A stretch of DNA of 13,672 nt from Gammaproteobacteria bacterium (GTDB lineage Bacteria; Pseudomonadota; Gammaproteobacteria; Pseudomonadales; Pseudohongiellaceae). Shown here one piece after another: positions 1 to 6,003 of the stretch (within the stretch, counting starts at the first letter, position 1; every line of letters starts with the position of its first letter). The translations under genes were made by a program, and so were the position numbers. The stretch is from the NCBI GenBank assembly GCA_002719575.1, contig PBHS01000021.1:10217-23888 (forward strand), in the 5' to 3' direction. Under the pieces are notes generated by a model. The model saw only the letters and a program-made list of their open reading frames with translations, was not told the DNA's origin and made no database searches.

Positions 1-1
1 G

Positions 2-208
2 TAGACATACTGGAAAGACGTTCCCACTTGCTACGAAAGGTTGCGCAGATGTGTCCTGCCTGAAGAGCTTGCGTTGGATACCTTCGCCAAATGCACCGGT
101 TGATAGCGGCCTGTCGCCCCGCTTAGAGAGTAACAACAGTCGTGCTTGGGCGACGGCCATGGCCAGTGGGAGCCTCCGGGGAGCGAAGCGTAAAACATGT
201 TCAAACAT
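2..208 (-). other. ambiguous open frame running off the left edge
   Basis: An ATG at 208 opens a minus-strand frame that stays open for 69 codons to the window edge, beginning MFEHVLRFAPRRLPLAMAVA. It lies 50 bases after the rubredoxin stop and points the same way, so it could be the 5' part of a third gene in that unit. Against this, I see no Shine-Dalgarno sequence before the ATG, I recognise no family, and two other frames over the same bases are also open: plus 3-224 and minus 31-213. The stretch is GC-rich and contains short palindromes (GGCCATGGCC at about 155-164 and CTCCGGGGAG nearby). It may equally be a structured or repeated non-coding element. Coding status is undecided. Confidence 0.2.
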
Positions 209-258
209 TTCAAGCTTTTAAAGGAGAATTAGAACCGGTCTTTTCTTGATAAGTCAGC

Positions 259-426
259 TTAGCTGATTTCCCGGAAGTCTTCTTTATACCGAACTGAACA
301 GTCTGGGCACACCCAATCCCACGGCAATTCGGTAAAAGGGGTCCCTGGCGCATACCCTTCATGTTCGTCGCCGAGGTCCTGATGATACACATAGCCACAG
401 CTTGGACATTTATACGCACAACCCAT
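259..426 (-). CDS. rubA: rubredoxin, AlkG1-type
   Basis: A 55-residue rubredoxin, a small one-iron electron carrier that normally passes electrons from an NAD(P)H-dependent rubredoxin reductase to a membrane alkane hydroxylase. Iron ligands are Cys7 and Cys10 (CPSCGYVY) and Cys40 and Cys43 (CPDCS). The 29 residues between the pairs are the classic spacing, and APGT plus the DWVCPDC context are typical. After the second pair it reads SVRYKEDF: Gly is replaced by Ser and there is one extra residue, an Arg, relative to the usual CGVGKxDF. That matches the described AlkG1-type, which in published complementation tests did not replace AlkG2-type rubredoxin in octane hydroxylation. The ATG overlaps the alkB stop (TAATG, sharing base 426), implying translational coupling. 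No rubredoxin reductase gene is visible in the window. Confidence 0.93.
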   Translation of the reverse strand: MGCAYKCPSCGYVYHQDLGDEHEGYAPGTPFTELPWDWVCPDCSVRYKEDFREIS

Positions 427-1637
427 TAGGCTGTCTCAGTCAGTGCAACATTCTCATTTGCTTCGGAGACTGTATACTTTGCATAGAGTGCCTCTTTTTT
501 GTCCGGATCGATATTTACTCGGGTTATGTCGCCATCGATATGGGGCAGTGCCATTAGCCGTTGATCCATAACCTTAAACCAAAGGGGGGGGATGTAGGCG
601 AGCGGGAACATGCCATTATAGCCGTTGGGCAAACGAGGTACATCTTTGAAATTCCGGAGAGATTGATAGCGCCGGGTTGGAAAAGCATGATGATCAGAAT
701 GTCTCTCCAGATGGAACAAGACCAGGTTGGTATATTTATGATTACTGTTCCATGAGTGACAAGGTTGACAGCGCTCATACCTTCCATTTGGCTGTTTTTG
801 GCGAAGCAGTCCATAATGCTCGATATAGTTCGCGCTGGTCAGTTGCCACCATGCAAGAAAATTATGAATTGCCAAAAACGGAATCATCATCCTACCAAAA
901 GCGAGGACGAGTGAAATCTGCAAGGCAAAGGTCACCGCATAGGACTGTAAAATTTCATTTTTCCAGCTCCACACAGAGACGCCCTTGCGGGAAAGGCGTT
1001 CACCCTCAACCGCCCAAGCTCGCAGAAACGCGCCAGGGATCTCGCGCCTTGCAAACTTATAGATGCTTTCGCCCATTCTGGATGAGGCAGGATCCTCGGG
1101 AGTCGCTACGTCGCGATGATGGCCGCGATTGTGCTCAATACTGAAATGCCCATAGGCTGGCACAGCCAGAACAATTTTTGCCAGGTTGCGCTCCAGCTTT
1201 GTTTTCTTGTGCCCCAATTCATGACCGGTATTGATTCCCAAGCCGTTGGTTATCCCTACTGAGATCGCAAGTAGGGAAAAACCCCACCATGACAGTTCCT
1301 GAGTGCCCGCCCAATAAGCTGATCCAATGAGGGAGATAAAATGTAATGGTACGGTAAGCATTGGTAGCAGCCGGTAATAAGGATCTGCTTCTAACAGTGG
1401 TACGATTTCCTCTGGCGGATTGTTCTTATCTTCCCCCAGCCACCAATCTAGAATTGGCCCAATTACATAAGCAACTATTAGCGGCGCCGCCAGCCAGGCT
1501 TGCTCATTAAAGAGTGAGTGTGCGCCAATGCCCAAAAAAGGAATCAGGGTGTAAGCCAAAGATGCCATCCAGAGATAGCGCTTGGTGTCAGTATAAGATA
1601 TGTCGCCGGAATCAGTGGCTACGGTATAGGTTTTCAC
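426..1637 (-). CDS. alkB: alkane 1-monooxygenase, membrane-bound di-iron
   Basis: A 403-residue integral-membrane non-haem di-iron hydroxylase that oxidises the terminal carbon of n-alkanes to 1-alcohols with O2 and electrons from rubredoxin. All family histidine motifs are present: HELGH (139-143), EHNRGHH (168-174), and RHSDHH (312-317). The AlkB signature NYIEHYGL is at 270-277, with a further His-rich stretch HSWNSNH at 294-300. Hydrophobic segments fall at roughly 24-64, 91-134 and 236-262. The length is normal for AlkB. The start is a GTG at 1637 with only a weak ribosome site; the next in-frame ATG, codon 24, would cut into the first membrane segment. It lies 84 bases after ggt on the same strand and is followed by the overlapping rubredoxin. 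Xylene monooxygenase relatives are less likely given the HYG motif. The chain-length range cannot be read from the sequence. Confidence 0.95.
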   Translation of the reverse strand: MKTYTVATDSGDISYTDTKRYLWMASLAYTLIPFLGIGAHSLFNEQAWLAAPLIVAYVIGPILDWWLGEDKNNPPEEIVPLLEADPYYRLLPMLTVPLHFISLIGSAYWAGTQELSWWGFSLLAISVGITNGLGINTGHELGHKKTKLERNLAKIVLAVPAYGHFSIEHNRGHHRDVATPEDPASSRMGESIYKFARREIPGAFLRAWAVEGERLSRKGVSVWSWKNEILQSYAVTFALQISLVLAFGRMMIPFLAIHNFLAWWQLTSANYIEHYGLLRQKQPNGRYERCQPCHSWNSNHKYTNLVLFHLERHSDHHAFPTRRYQSLRNFKDVPRLPNGYNGMFPLAYIPPLWFKVMDQRLMALPHIDGDITRVNIDPDKKEALYAKYTVSEANENVALTETA

Positions 1638-1656
1638 TTACGCTTTAAAGTTGGCT

Positions 1657-1676
1657 GACTAAGATAGACTAAGTCT
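1657..1676. promoter_or_regulatory. possible operator upstream of alkB
   Basis: Two copies of GACTAAG start at 1657 and 1667, exactly one helical turn (10 bp) apart. The second belongs to an interrupted palindrome AGACT-A-AGTCT (1666-1676). The element lies 20-40 bases before the alkB GTG, in the only non-coding gap of the ggt-alkB-rubA strand. This could be a regulator site or part of the 5' leader. No regulator gene is visible in the window, so the function is inferred from position and symmetry only. Confidence 0.25.
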
Positions 1677-1721
1677 AGCTCAACTTTCGTCAGGTATGAA
1701 TAATTCACTCACTGAGGTTTG

Positions 1722-3428
1722 TTATTCAGCAGGTGCGGCAAATACTTCGCCAACGCCACGGTCCCTCGGATCGGCTGCGGGCAGCAGATCTTCACCATCT
1801 CGCCAAATCACTTGAACATCACCGAATTCCCAGTCATGAGGCTGGAGCCTATAGCCTCGCTCCTTGAGAGAAGAAATCGTTGCGTCCGATAAAGGGTTGG
1901 CAATGCTCATGGTGATTAAATCCGGGGGTAACAGTTGATGATGGAAGCGCGCAGCGCTCACTGCTTCCAAGGGCGTCATGTCAAAATCGACGATGTTAAT
2001 GATAGTCTGAAATACGGAAGTAAAGATTGTTGAACCCCCCGGAGTTCCGATCACCATCTTGATTTTATCGTTGTCCAGAAGGATTGTCGGTGCCATGGAT
2101 GAGAGTGGCCGCTTGCCCGGTTGTATCTCATTGGCATAGGTACCGACGACTCCGTAGACGTTTGGAGAGCCCCGCCTGGCACTGAAATCGTCCATCTCGT
2201 TGTTCAGCAAAAAACCGGCGCCTTCAATGACTACGCCGCTGCCAAATGCCCAGTTGATTGTATAGGTATTGGACACTGCATTGCCCCACTGGTCGGTTAT
2301 GGAATAATGAGTTGTGTTCGGTGAGGTTAGGCCGGGGCCCACACCCTCAAGACTAGAAATGGTTGAGGGGTTGACCTCCCGGGCTCGGCGATTAATGTAA
2401 TCGTCAGAAACAAGGGCCTCAATATCTATGTCGACAAAATCGGGGTCTCCCAGATACTCGCCTCGATCGGCGAAAACTCGTTTTTCCATTTCCGCAACTA
2501 GATGCACATACTGGTGCGAATTATGCGCCACCCCCTCGAAATAGTGGGCCAGCGCATCTTTCATTTTTAACAGCTGAATGACGCCAAAACCTCCTGAACT
2601 GGGTGGTGGCGAGGACAACACCTGAAAGTTGCGCCATTGGGCTTTAAGAGGCTCACGCCAGACTGCTTCGTAACTCTCAAGATCTTTCATGTTTATTAGG
2701 CCATGATTTTTCTCCATTTGTTGAACTATGAGTCGAGCTGTTTCGCCTTTATAGAAGTCTGCTGAGCCCTTTTCAGCTATCCGTTCGAGTGTCATCGCCA
2801 GTTCAGGTTGTTTGAAAAGCTGGTCTGCGCTGATCTGCGAAAAATACTTCTTGAAGTTAGTTTTATCTCCAAACCGATCGAGATTGGTGCGAATTTCGTC
2901 AACAAGGATTTGGGCTGGCACGAACCCATTTTGAGCAAGTTCGATCGCTGGCTGAACGAGTTCTTGCCAGCGGAGCGATCCGTAGCGCTGGTGTGCAGCC
3001 CACATACCGGCGACAGTGCCAGGGACTGCAGCAGCCCTAGCGCCGATCAGAGTCGCATTTTCGATAAGCTCACCCCGATCATCAAGATACATATCCCGAT
3101 CGGCAAGAATAGAGGCTTTCTCTCGATAATCGAGGAAGGCACTTTCGCCCCCGATGTGAGTGAGCATGAAACCGCCACCGCCTATGTTGCCGGCATCGAT
3201 GTATGTCACGGCTAGAGCAAACCCAGTGGCGACAGCCGCGTCTACGGCGTTCCCACCGCGCATCAAGATTTCTTTGGCGACTGCCGCGGCGTATGGGTCT
3301 GGGATAGCTATGGCGGCCTGTGCTTGCTTCCGCGCTTGGTTTTCGGATTGCGTTGAGAGAGCGCCTATTGGCAGAAAGGCGAAAACCAGGAACAGCTTGG
3401 TAAGGCGCCCGGGCAATGTGATTTTCAT
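1722..3428 (-). CDS. ggt: gamma-glutamyltransferase (glutathione hydrolase) precursor
   Basis: A 568-residue N-terminal-nucleophile hydrolase that cleaves the gamma-glutamyl bond of glutathione and related peptides, and transfers the glutamyl group to water or amino acids. Residues 1-25 form a signal peptide (hydrophobic core LFLVFAFLPIGAL), so it acts in the periplasm. The precursor should cut itself before Thr372 (N-TTHYS), giving a large subunit of residues up to 371 and a small one of 372-568. Other conserved elements are FLDYREKA (Arg102, matching the glutamyl-carboxylate-binding Arg), LLNNEMDDFS (lid-loop region and Asp413/Asp414), KRPLSSMAPT (439-448) and GTPGGST (461-467). Length and motif order are those of the bacterial enzyme. 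It may help recover glutathione or peptide nitrogen. A metabolic link to alkB is not evident, and the 84-base gap leaves co-transcription open. Confidence 0.95.
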   Translation of the reverse strand: MKITLPGRLTKLFLVFAFLPIGALSTQSENQARKQAQAAIAIPDPYAAAVAKEILMRGGNAVDAAVATGFALAVTYIDAGNIGGGGFMLTHIGGESAFLDYREKASILADRDMYLDDRGELIENATLIGARAAAVPGTVAGMWAAHQRYGSLRWQELVQPAIELAQNGFVPAQILVDEIRTNLDRFGDKTNFKKYFSQISADQLFKQPELAMTLERIAEKGSADFYKGETARLIVQQMEKNHGLINMKDLESYEAVWREPLKAQWRNFQVLSSPPPSSGGFGVIQLLKMKDALAHYFEGVAHNSHQYVHLVAEMEKRVFADRGEYLGDPDFVDIDIEALVSDDYINRRAREVNPSTISSLEGVGPGLTSPNTTHYSITDQWGNAVSNTYTINWAFGSGVVIEGAGFLLNNEMDDFSARRGSPNVYGVVGTYANEIQPGKRPLSSMAPTILLDNDKIKMVIGTPGGSTIFTSVFQTIINIVDFDMTPLEAVSAARFHHQLLPPDLITMSIANPLSDATISSLKERGYRLQPHDWEFGDVQVIWRDGEDLLPAADPRDRGVGEVFAAPAE

Positions 3429-3964
3429 CTAAATGATCTCGGCTGACTTTCAGTTCAAGAATCTATGGATTAAACCAGTCAAAGTTCAATCACGATTGAA
3501 GCTCGGTTGCGAAGCTGCGCGTCATGCGTACCTCGATTTTATTGAGATAGCCGCTTAAGCAGAGAATGGATGTTCGCTTAGTTGCTGTTCATTCGCAATA
3601 GAGAGGCACTTGCTCTGAAGTTGAAAGTTTTCCCGCCCAATGTCGTGTAAAATCACTGTCGGAGCTTGTTTGTATAATTGATTCGATACTACTGGTTTCT
3701 ATTTCGTAGTGTTCTATCGTACACAAAGTTAAACACCTTGACTGTCAGATCGATTTGACGAGGCGAGCCCTTTGTGAAACAGCGGAGCCGCAAACCGATT
3801 TCGGCTTGGGCAGCACGCTTTGCCAGGACTGATTCTATTAAGCCGTTAATTTTTCCTTGGCAGGTTATTAATATGCGCCTGTCCTTTGCATCGAAGGCCG
3901 AGCCCTTGAGTTTTCGCGCTCTGGTTTCATAACACGGCGGCTCACGACTTTGTGTTGACGGCTC
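3429..3964. other. gene-poor interval between the cyclophilin gene and ggt
   Basis: This 536-base interval has no gene I can support. The part next to ggt holds its candidate promoter. The rest shows two opposing open frames. On the minus strand, 91 sense codons (3692-3964) follow the cyclophilin TGA in the same frame, without any ATG. On the plus strand, a frame from GTG 3774 to the stop at 3930-3932 encodes 52 residues. Neither has a good ribosome site and I recognise neither. It could be a decayed gene or mobile remnant, or simply AT-balanced spacer. No clear terminator was seen for the cyclophilin gene. Confidence 0.4.
3461..3500 (-). promoter_or_regulatory. candidate ggt promoter with overlapping palindrome
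   Basis: A perfect inverted repeat with 7-bp arms and a 2-base centre, TTCAATC-AC-GATTGAA, spans 3485-3500. Its edge overlaps a minus-strand TTGAAC (3489-3484). A 17-base spacer then leads to ATAGAT (3466-3461), about 33 bases before the ggt ATG. The geometry fits a sigma70 promoter with an operator over the -35 box. The -10 match is mediocre and no regulator is known, so this is a positional inference. Confidence 0.3.
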
Positions 3965-4546
3965 TCAGTCTGGAATACTGAATCCGCTATCTTCTATTTC
4001 TGCCCGGGTCATCTGGATAATGCCTACATCGAGATCGATTGGTTCCAAGGGTTCATTTGACTCGTCAGTTTCCACAGCCACGATTTGATCTACGACCTCC
4101 ATTCCTCTGAACACGAATCCATAGACCGTGTAATTGCCGTCGAGCCGGGCAATTCCATTAGCATCATGCACGATATAAAACTGACATCCCGCAGAGAGCT
4201 TGCCAGGATTGTTGTCTCTGCCCGCTGCAAATGTGCCGTATACGTGCCGTAGATGGGGGCGAAACTCTGGCTCCAGTAAGTGGGTAGAGTAGGCAAATCC
4301 TTCTGCAGTATCTGGGCAGCCGCCTTGGGCTACGAATCCTTCAATTACGCGATTGAAAGAGAAATCTTCAAAGTAACCTGAATTTGCTAGATCTATAAAG
4401 TACTCACGATGAATAGGAGTCTCTTCGTATAGCCAAACATATATCGTACCAAGTCGTGTTTTGATACGGGCAACTTGATGAGCATCTTGAACAGGCAGGC
4501 AAGCACCGAGCATGCTGGCTATTACAATGAGCAATGGTGTTCGCAT
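3965..4546 (-). CDS. cyclophilin-type peptidyl-prolyl cis-trans isomerase, lipoprotein
   Basis: A 193-residue protein with a lipoprotein signal (hydrophobic LLIVIASML then lipobox LGAC, lipidated Cys16) followed by one cyclophilin domain (about residues 25-180). It should catalyse prolyl isomerisation in proteins folding in the periplasm, anchored to a membrane. Cyclophilin landmarks are FNRVIEGFVAQGG (64-76, with Arg66 matching the catalytic Arg of the family, plus Phe71 and Gln74), a substrate-groove segment GCQFYIV (120-126), and LDGNYTVYGFV (135-145). An unusual Cys sits in GCQFYIV, where Ser is common. A possible 48-residue ORF ends 9 bases upstream on the same strand. A 91-codon open frame follows the TGA in phase, but the cyclophilin fold is already complete at the TGA. 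Specific clients cannot be inferred. Confidence 0.9.
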   Translation of the reverse strand: MRTPLLIVIASMLGACLPVQDAHQVARIKTRLGTIYVWLYEETPIHREYFIDLANSGYFEDFSFNRVIEGFVAQGGCPDTAEGFAYSTHLLEPEFRPHLRHVYGTFAAGRDNNPGKLSAGCQFYIVHDANGIARLDGNYTVYGFVFRGMEVVDQIVAVETDESNEPLEPIDLDVGIIQMTRAEIEDSGFSIPD

Positions 4547-4555
4547 TACCTAGAC

Positions 4556-4702
4556 TCAATCCTGCGTGTGGTCATACTTATCATAGGTTGTGCAGTTGTA
4601 ATTGGCGATATTTAGCATTTCTTCTCGATCTTGGCTGCTGACATAGACTGAAGGCACAATGACCAGAACTTCCATGTGTAATTCTGAGTTCTTAGGTTTC
4701 AT
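4556..4702 (-). CDS. possible small protein of 48 residues
   Basis: An ATG at 4702 opens a 48-codon frame ending in TGA at 4558-4556. An in-frame TAG lies just upstream, so the ATG is the outermost start of that kind; a second in-frame ATG is codon 10. The product begins MKPKNSELHMEVLVIVPSVY, so a short hydrophobic patch is followed by a charged, Tyr- and Asp-rich tail ending YDKYDHTQD. The stop is 9 bases before the cyclophilin lipoprotein ATG, a spacing typical of co-translated genes. No convincing Shine-Dalgarno precedes it and I recognise no family. It could be a leader peptide, a real small protein, or chance. Confidence 0.33.
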   Translation of the reverse strand: MKPKNSELHMEVLVIVPSVYVSSQDREEMLNIANYNCTTYDKYDHTQD

Positions 4703-4737
4703 ATTGGAGGTCTAGAGAAAACGCTTACGGCACCATT

Positions 4738-4875
4738 ATGACTAAATATCCAATCGGTAACCACAAGCGGCGGTACGAAACTTATTGCGAACTTTTACGT
4801 TCTGCTGAGGGTGAGTTAATCAGGTGCCTTTTCTATTTTTTCGATCAAATTGGTAACCGGTCAGAGTGGAGTTGA
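4738..4875 (+). CDS. possible 45-residue small ORF
   Basis: ATG at 4738 to TGA at 4873-4875 on the plus strand encodes 45 residues beginning MTKYPIGNHKRRYETYCELL, basic then mixed, with an aromatic run FYFF. A GGAGG motif at 4706-4710 is about 27 bases before the ATG, too far to be its ribosome site. It lies alone between genes transcribed from the other strand, and both copies of the 15-bp repeat described below fall within it. I give it low weight. The alternative is that this is regulatory or spacer DNA. Confidence 0.15.
   Translation: MTKYPIGNHKRRYETYCELLRSAEGELIRCLFYFFDQIGNRSEWS
4748..4858. repeat. pair of imperfect 15-bp direct repeats
   Basis: ATCCAATCGGTAACC (4748-4762) and ATCAAATTGGTAACC (4844-4858) agree at 13 of 15 positions, 96 bases apart. 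Each ends in the palindrome GGTAACC. A further GGTTACC lies at 5985-5991, just before crtE. The pair sits in the interval between the opsin terminator and the cyclophilin gene. The copies could be sites for a DNA-binding protein; no function is known. Confidence 0.35.
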
Positions 4876-4949
4876 TAGATTCACGGTTTTCAGACTGCTA
4901 GCTGAGCGTGGAAAGCTTAAAATAGTGGGGGAAATGCTGGTTTTAAATT

Positions 4950-4979
4950 AAAAAAGGCCCCACCCGAGCGGGTGGAGCC
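4950..4979 (-). terminator. intrinsic terminator of the proteorhodopsin gene
   Basis: Read on the minus strand, GGCTCCACCC (4979-4970), loop GCTC, and GGGTGGGGCC (4965-4956) form a 10-bp stem with one G-U pair. Six T residues follow directly (4955-4950), then AATTTAAAA. It begins 36 bases past the opsin stop codon. This is a textbook rho-independent terminator and implies that the opsin is transcribed as a single gene. Confidence 0.9.
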
Positions 4980-5015
4980 TTTGCTGGGTTTAACACCAGT
5001 TGGATCGATGTAGGA

Positions 5016-5795
5016 TTACGCGTGGCTGCTGCCAGACGTGTCCTCGTTCGCCGCGTACCAAATGAACAAGCCGAAAGCAATTTTGTTCAATAAGTCGGCG
5101 AGGTTGTAGACAATATTTACTGTCTCAACATTGGTGCCGCCTGCGAGGTAGCCTAGGAAGTATCCGATTGGATAGATAGCCCATCCTACGGTCACTACCC
5201 ACTTCATCATCGTGAAGGAGCTTTGGGTCGCAGCTGAGGCGGACGCCGCGCTCACTTTGCTGGCCTCGCCCGCATGGATTTCATAGAGGATGAAAGCCCA
5301 TCCGAGCATTCCGATCACGAATCCGACTGTTGAGTTGAGGTATCCTGCCTCACCCATGTAGCCTGGAACGAGCATCACCAGAGACCCGATAAAGATGCGC
5401 CAGAAGATGCCCCCGGACACTGCAGCTACGGCTGCCAGGATCAAGTAAAACTCCACCAGTTGCAGTGGAACCGTGAGGAGCCAATCGATGTATCTAAAGG
5501 TTGTGGGGCTGTCGCCAGTTGTTACCCACATCTCACGCATGTAGAAGTAGTGGAAAGCCGCAATGAAACAAACCAGCGCGATAACGTTGAGGGAGGTGGA
5601 CCACTTGCCTCCGATGCGCATTGATTCCATTAAAAAGAAAATTGTTGCTGCAGACATGGCCATCGAGATTAGCCAGAAAGAATATCCGACGAAGTCTCCT
5701 GATTGGAGCATCATCGAATCCCCAGAAGCCGCAAAAACTACCTGGCCTGAAAACAGGCTCACCACGGCAAAGCATAGTGTTAATAATTGTTTCAT
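5016..5795 (-). CDS. proteorhodopsin, blue-tuned light-driven proton pump
   Basis: A 259-residue type 1 rhodopsin with a signal peptide (residues 1-23) and seven membrane helices; it binds retinal and exports H+ from the cytoplasm in light. Against green proteorhodopsin all key residues align with a +7 offset: His82 (H75), Arg101 (R94), Asp104 (D97, proton acceptor), Thr108 (T101), Glu115 (E108, proton donor), Asp234 (D227) and Lys238 (K231, Schiff base). The D-T-E set marks a proton pump rather than a sodium or chloride pump. Gln112 occupies the L105/Q105 tuning site, predicting blue absorption. The start at 5795 has a strong ribosome site (GGGGAG, then ATTA) and gives a proper signal peptide; the frame is open to 6005, but those upstream starts lack support. 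The gene is monocistronic, divergent from crtE. Confidence 0.96.
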   Translation of the reverse strand: MKQLLTLCFAVVSLFSGQVVFAASGDSMMLQSGDFVGYSFWLISMAMSAATIFFLMESMRIGGKWSTSLNVIALVCFIAAFHYFYMREMWVTTGDSPTTFRYIDWLLTVPLQLVEFYLILAAVAAVSGGIFWRIFIGSLVMLVPGYMGEAGYLNSTVGFVIGMLGWAFILYEIHAGEASKVSAASASAATQSSFTMMKWVVTVGWAIYPIGYFLGYLAGGTNVETVNIVYNLADLLNKIAFGLFIWYAANEDTSGSSHA

Positions 5796-5879
5796 TAATC
5801 TCCCCTGTATCGGTGGTTTAAACATATCAATCCGCTTACGCAGTACTTTGACTACGATATTCTCTACGAAATGGTTCAA

Positions 5880-5908
5880 AAAATACAGAGTTGAACTCTC
5901 TGGTTCAA
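5880..5908 (-). promoter_or_regulatory. candidate proteorhodopsin promoter
   Basis: On the minus strand, TTGAAC (5908-5903), a 17-base spacer and TATTTT (5885-5880) would start transcription near 5873, leaving a leader of about 78 bases before the opsin ATG. The palindrome AGAGTT-G-AACTCT fills the spacer, where a bound repressor would block RNA polymerase. A second pair, TTACTT (5948-5943) with TATTAT (5925-5920), also spaced by 17, is an alternative. Confidence 0.4.
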
Positions 5909-5921
5909 AACTGCGTATAAT
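5891..5921 (+). promoter_or_regulatory. candidate crtE operon promoter
   Basis: A perfect -10 box TATAAT lies at 5916-5921. The best -35 is TTGAAC at 5891-5896, with a long 19-base spacer, so an activator may be needed. Transcription would begin near 5928, giving a leader of about 76 bases that contains the three AAGTAAC copies and the GGTTACC palindrome. Confidence 0.4.
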
Positions 5922-5942
5922 AATAATGCGGATAGCCCTATG

Positions 5943-5981
5943 AAGTAACGCAATTCGATACGAAAAGTAACAAAAAGTAAC
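5943..5981. repeat. three AAGTAAC direct repeats upstream of crtE
   Basis: AAGTAAC occurs at 5943-5949, 5965-5971 and 5975-5981. Spacings of 22 and 10 bases are near whole helical turns, so all three would face the same side of the helix. The last two are embedded in AAAAGTAAC repeats. The first coincides with the minus-strand box TTACTT. This is the pattern of a multi-site regulator operator; its identity is unknown. Confidence 0.45.
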
Positions 5982-6003
5982 ACTGGTTACCCTAGGCGGC
6001 CAC

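Larger units (their letters stand above)
4547..5015. other. interval between proteorhodopsin and the cyclophilin gene
   Basis: This 469-base interval holds, from right to left, the opsin terminator (4950-4979), the 15-bp repeat pair (4748-4858) with a doubtful plus-strand small ORF, and the possible 48-codon ORF leading into the cyclophilin gene (4556-4702). A promoter for the cyclophilin unit must lie somewhere left of the opsin terminator, but I could not find convincing -35 and -10 boxes. Confidence 0.5.
5796..6003. promoter_or_regulatory. divergent proteorhodopsin/crtE control region
   Basis: These 208 bases must hold the promoters of both the opsin (minus) and the retinal operon (plus). 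They contain a consensus TATAAT on the plus strand, TTGAAC-17-TATTTT and TTACTT-17-TATTAT pairs on the minus strand, two TTTTGAACCA copies (minus-strand reading, 5872-5881 and 5901-5910), a palindrome AGAGTT-G-AACTCT (5887-5899), three AAGTAAC copies (5943, 5965, 5975) and a GGTTACC (5985-5991). The overlap of repeats with promoter boxes suggests joint control, perhaps by light or nutrients. The regulator is not in the window. Confidence 0.7.

Noticed and set aside
677..1144. 155-codon plus-strand open frame
   Set aside because: It lies wholly antisense to alkB, whose histidine motifs and length are intact, and its translation resembles no family. It is a shadow frame.
2808..3215. 135-codon plus-strand open frame
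   Set aside because: It is antisense to the intact gamma-glutamyltransferase gene and has no independent sign of coding.
4950..4979. Bidirectional terminator
   Set aside because: On the plus strand the stem is followed only by TTTG, so termination is convincing only for the minus-strand opsin transcript.
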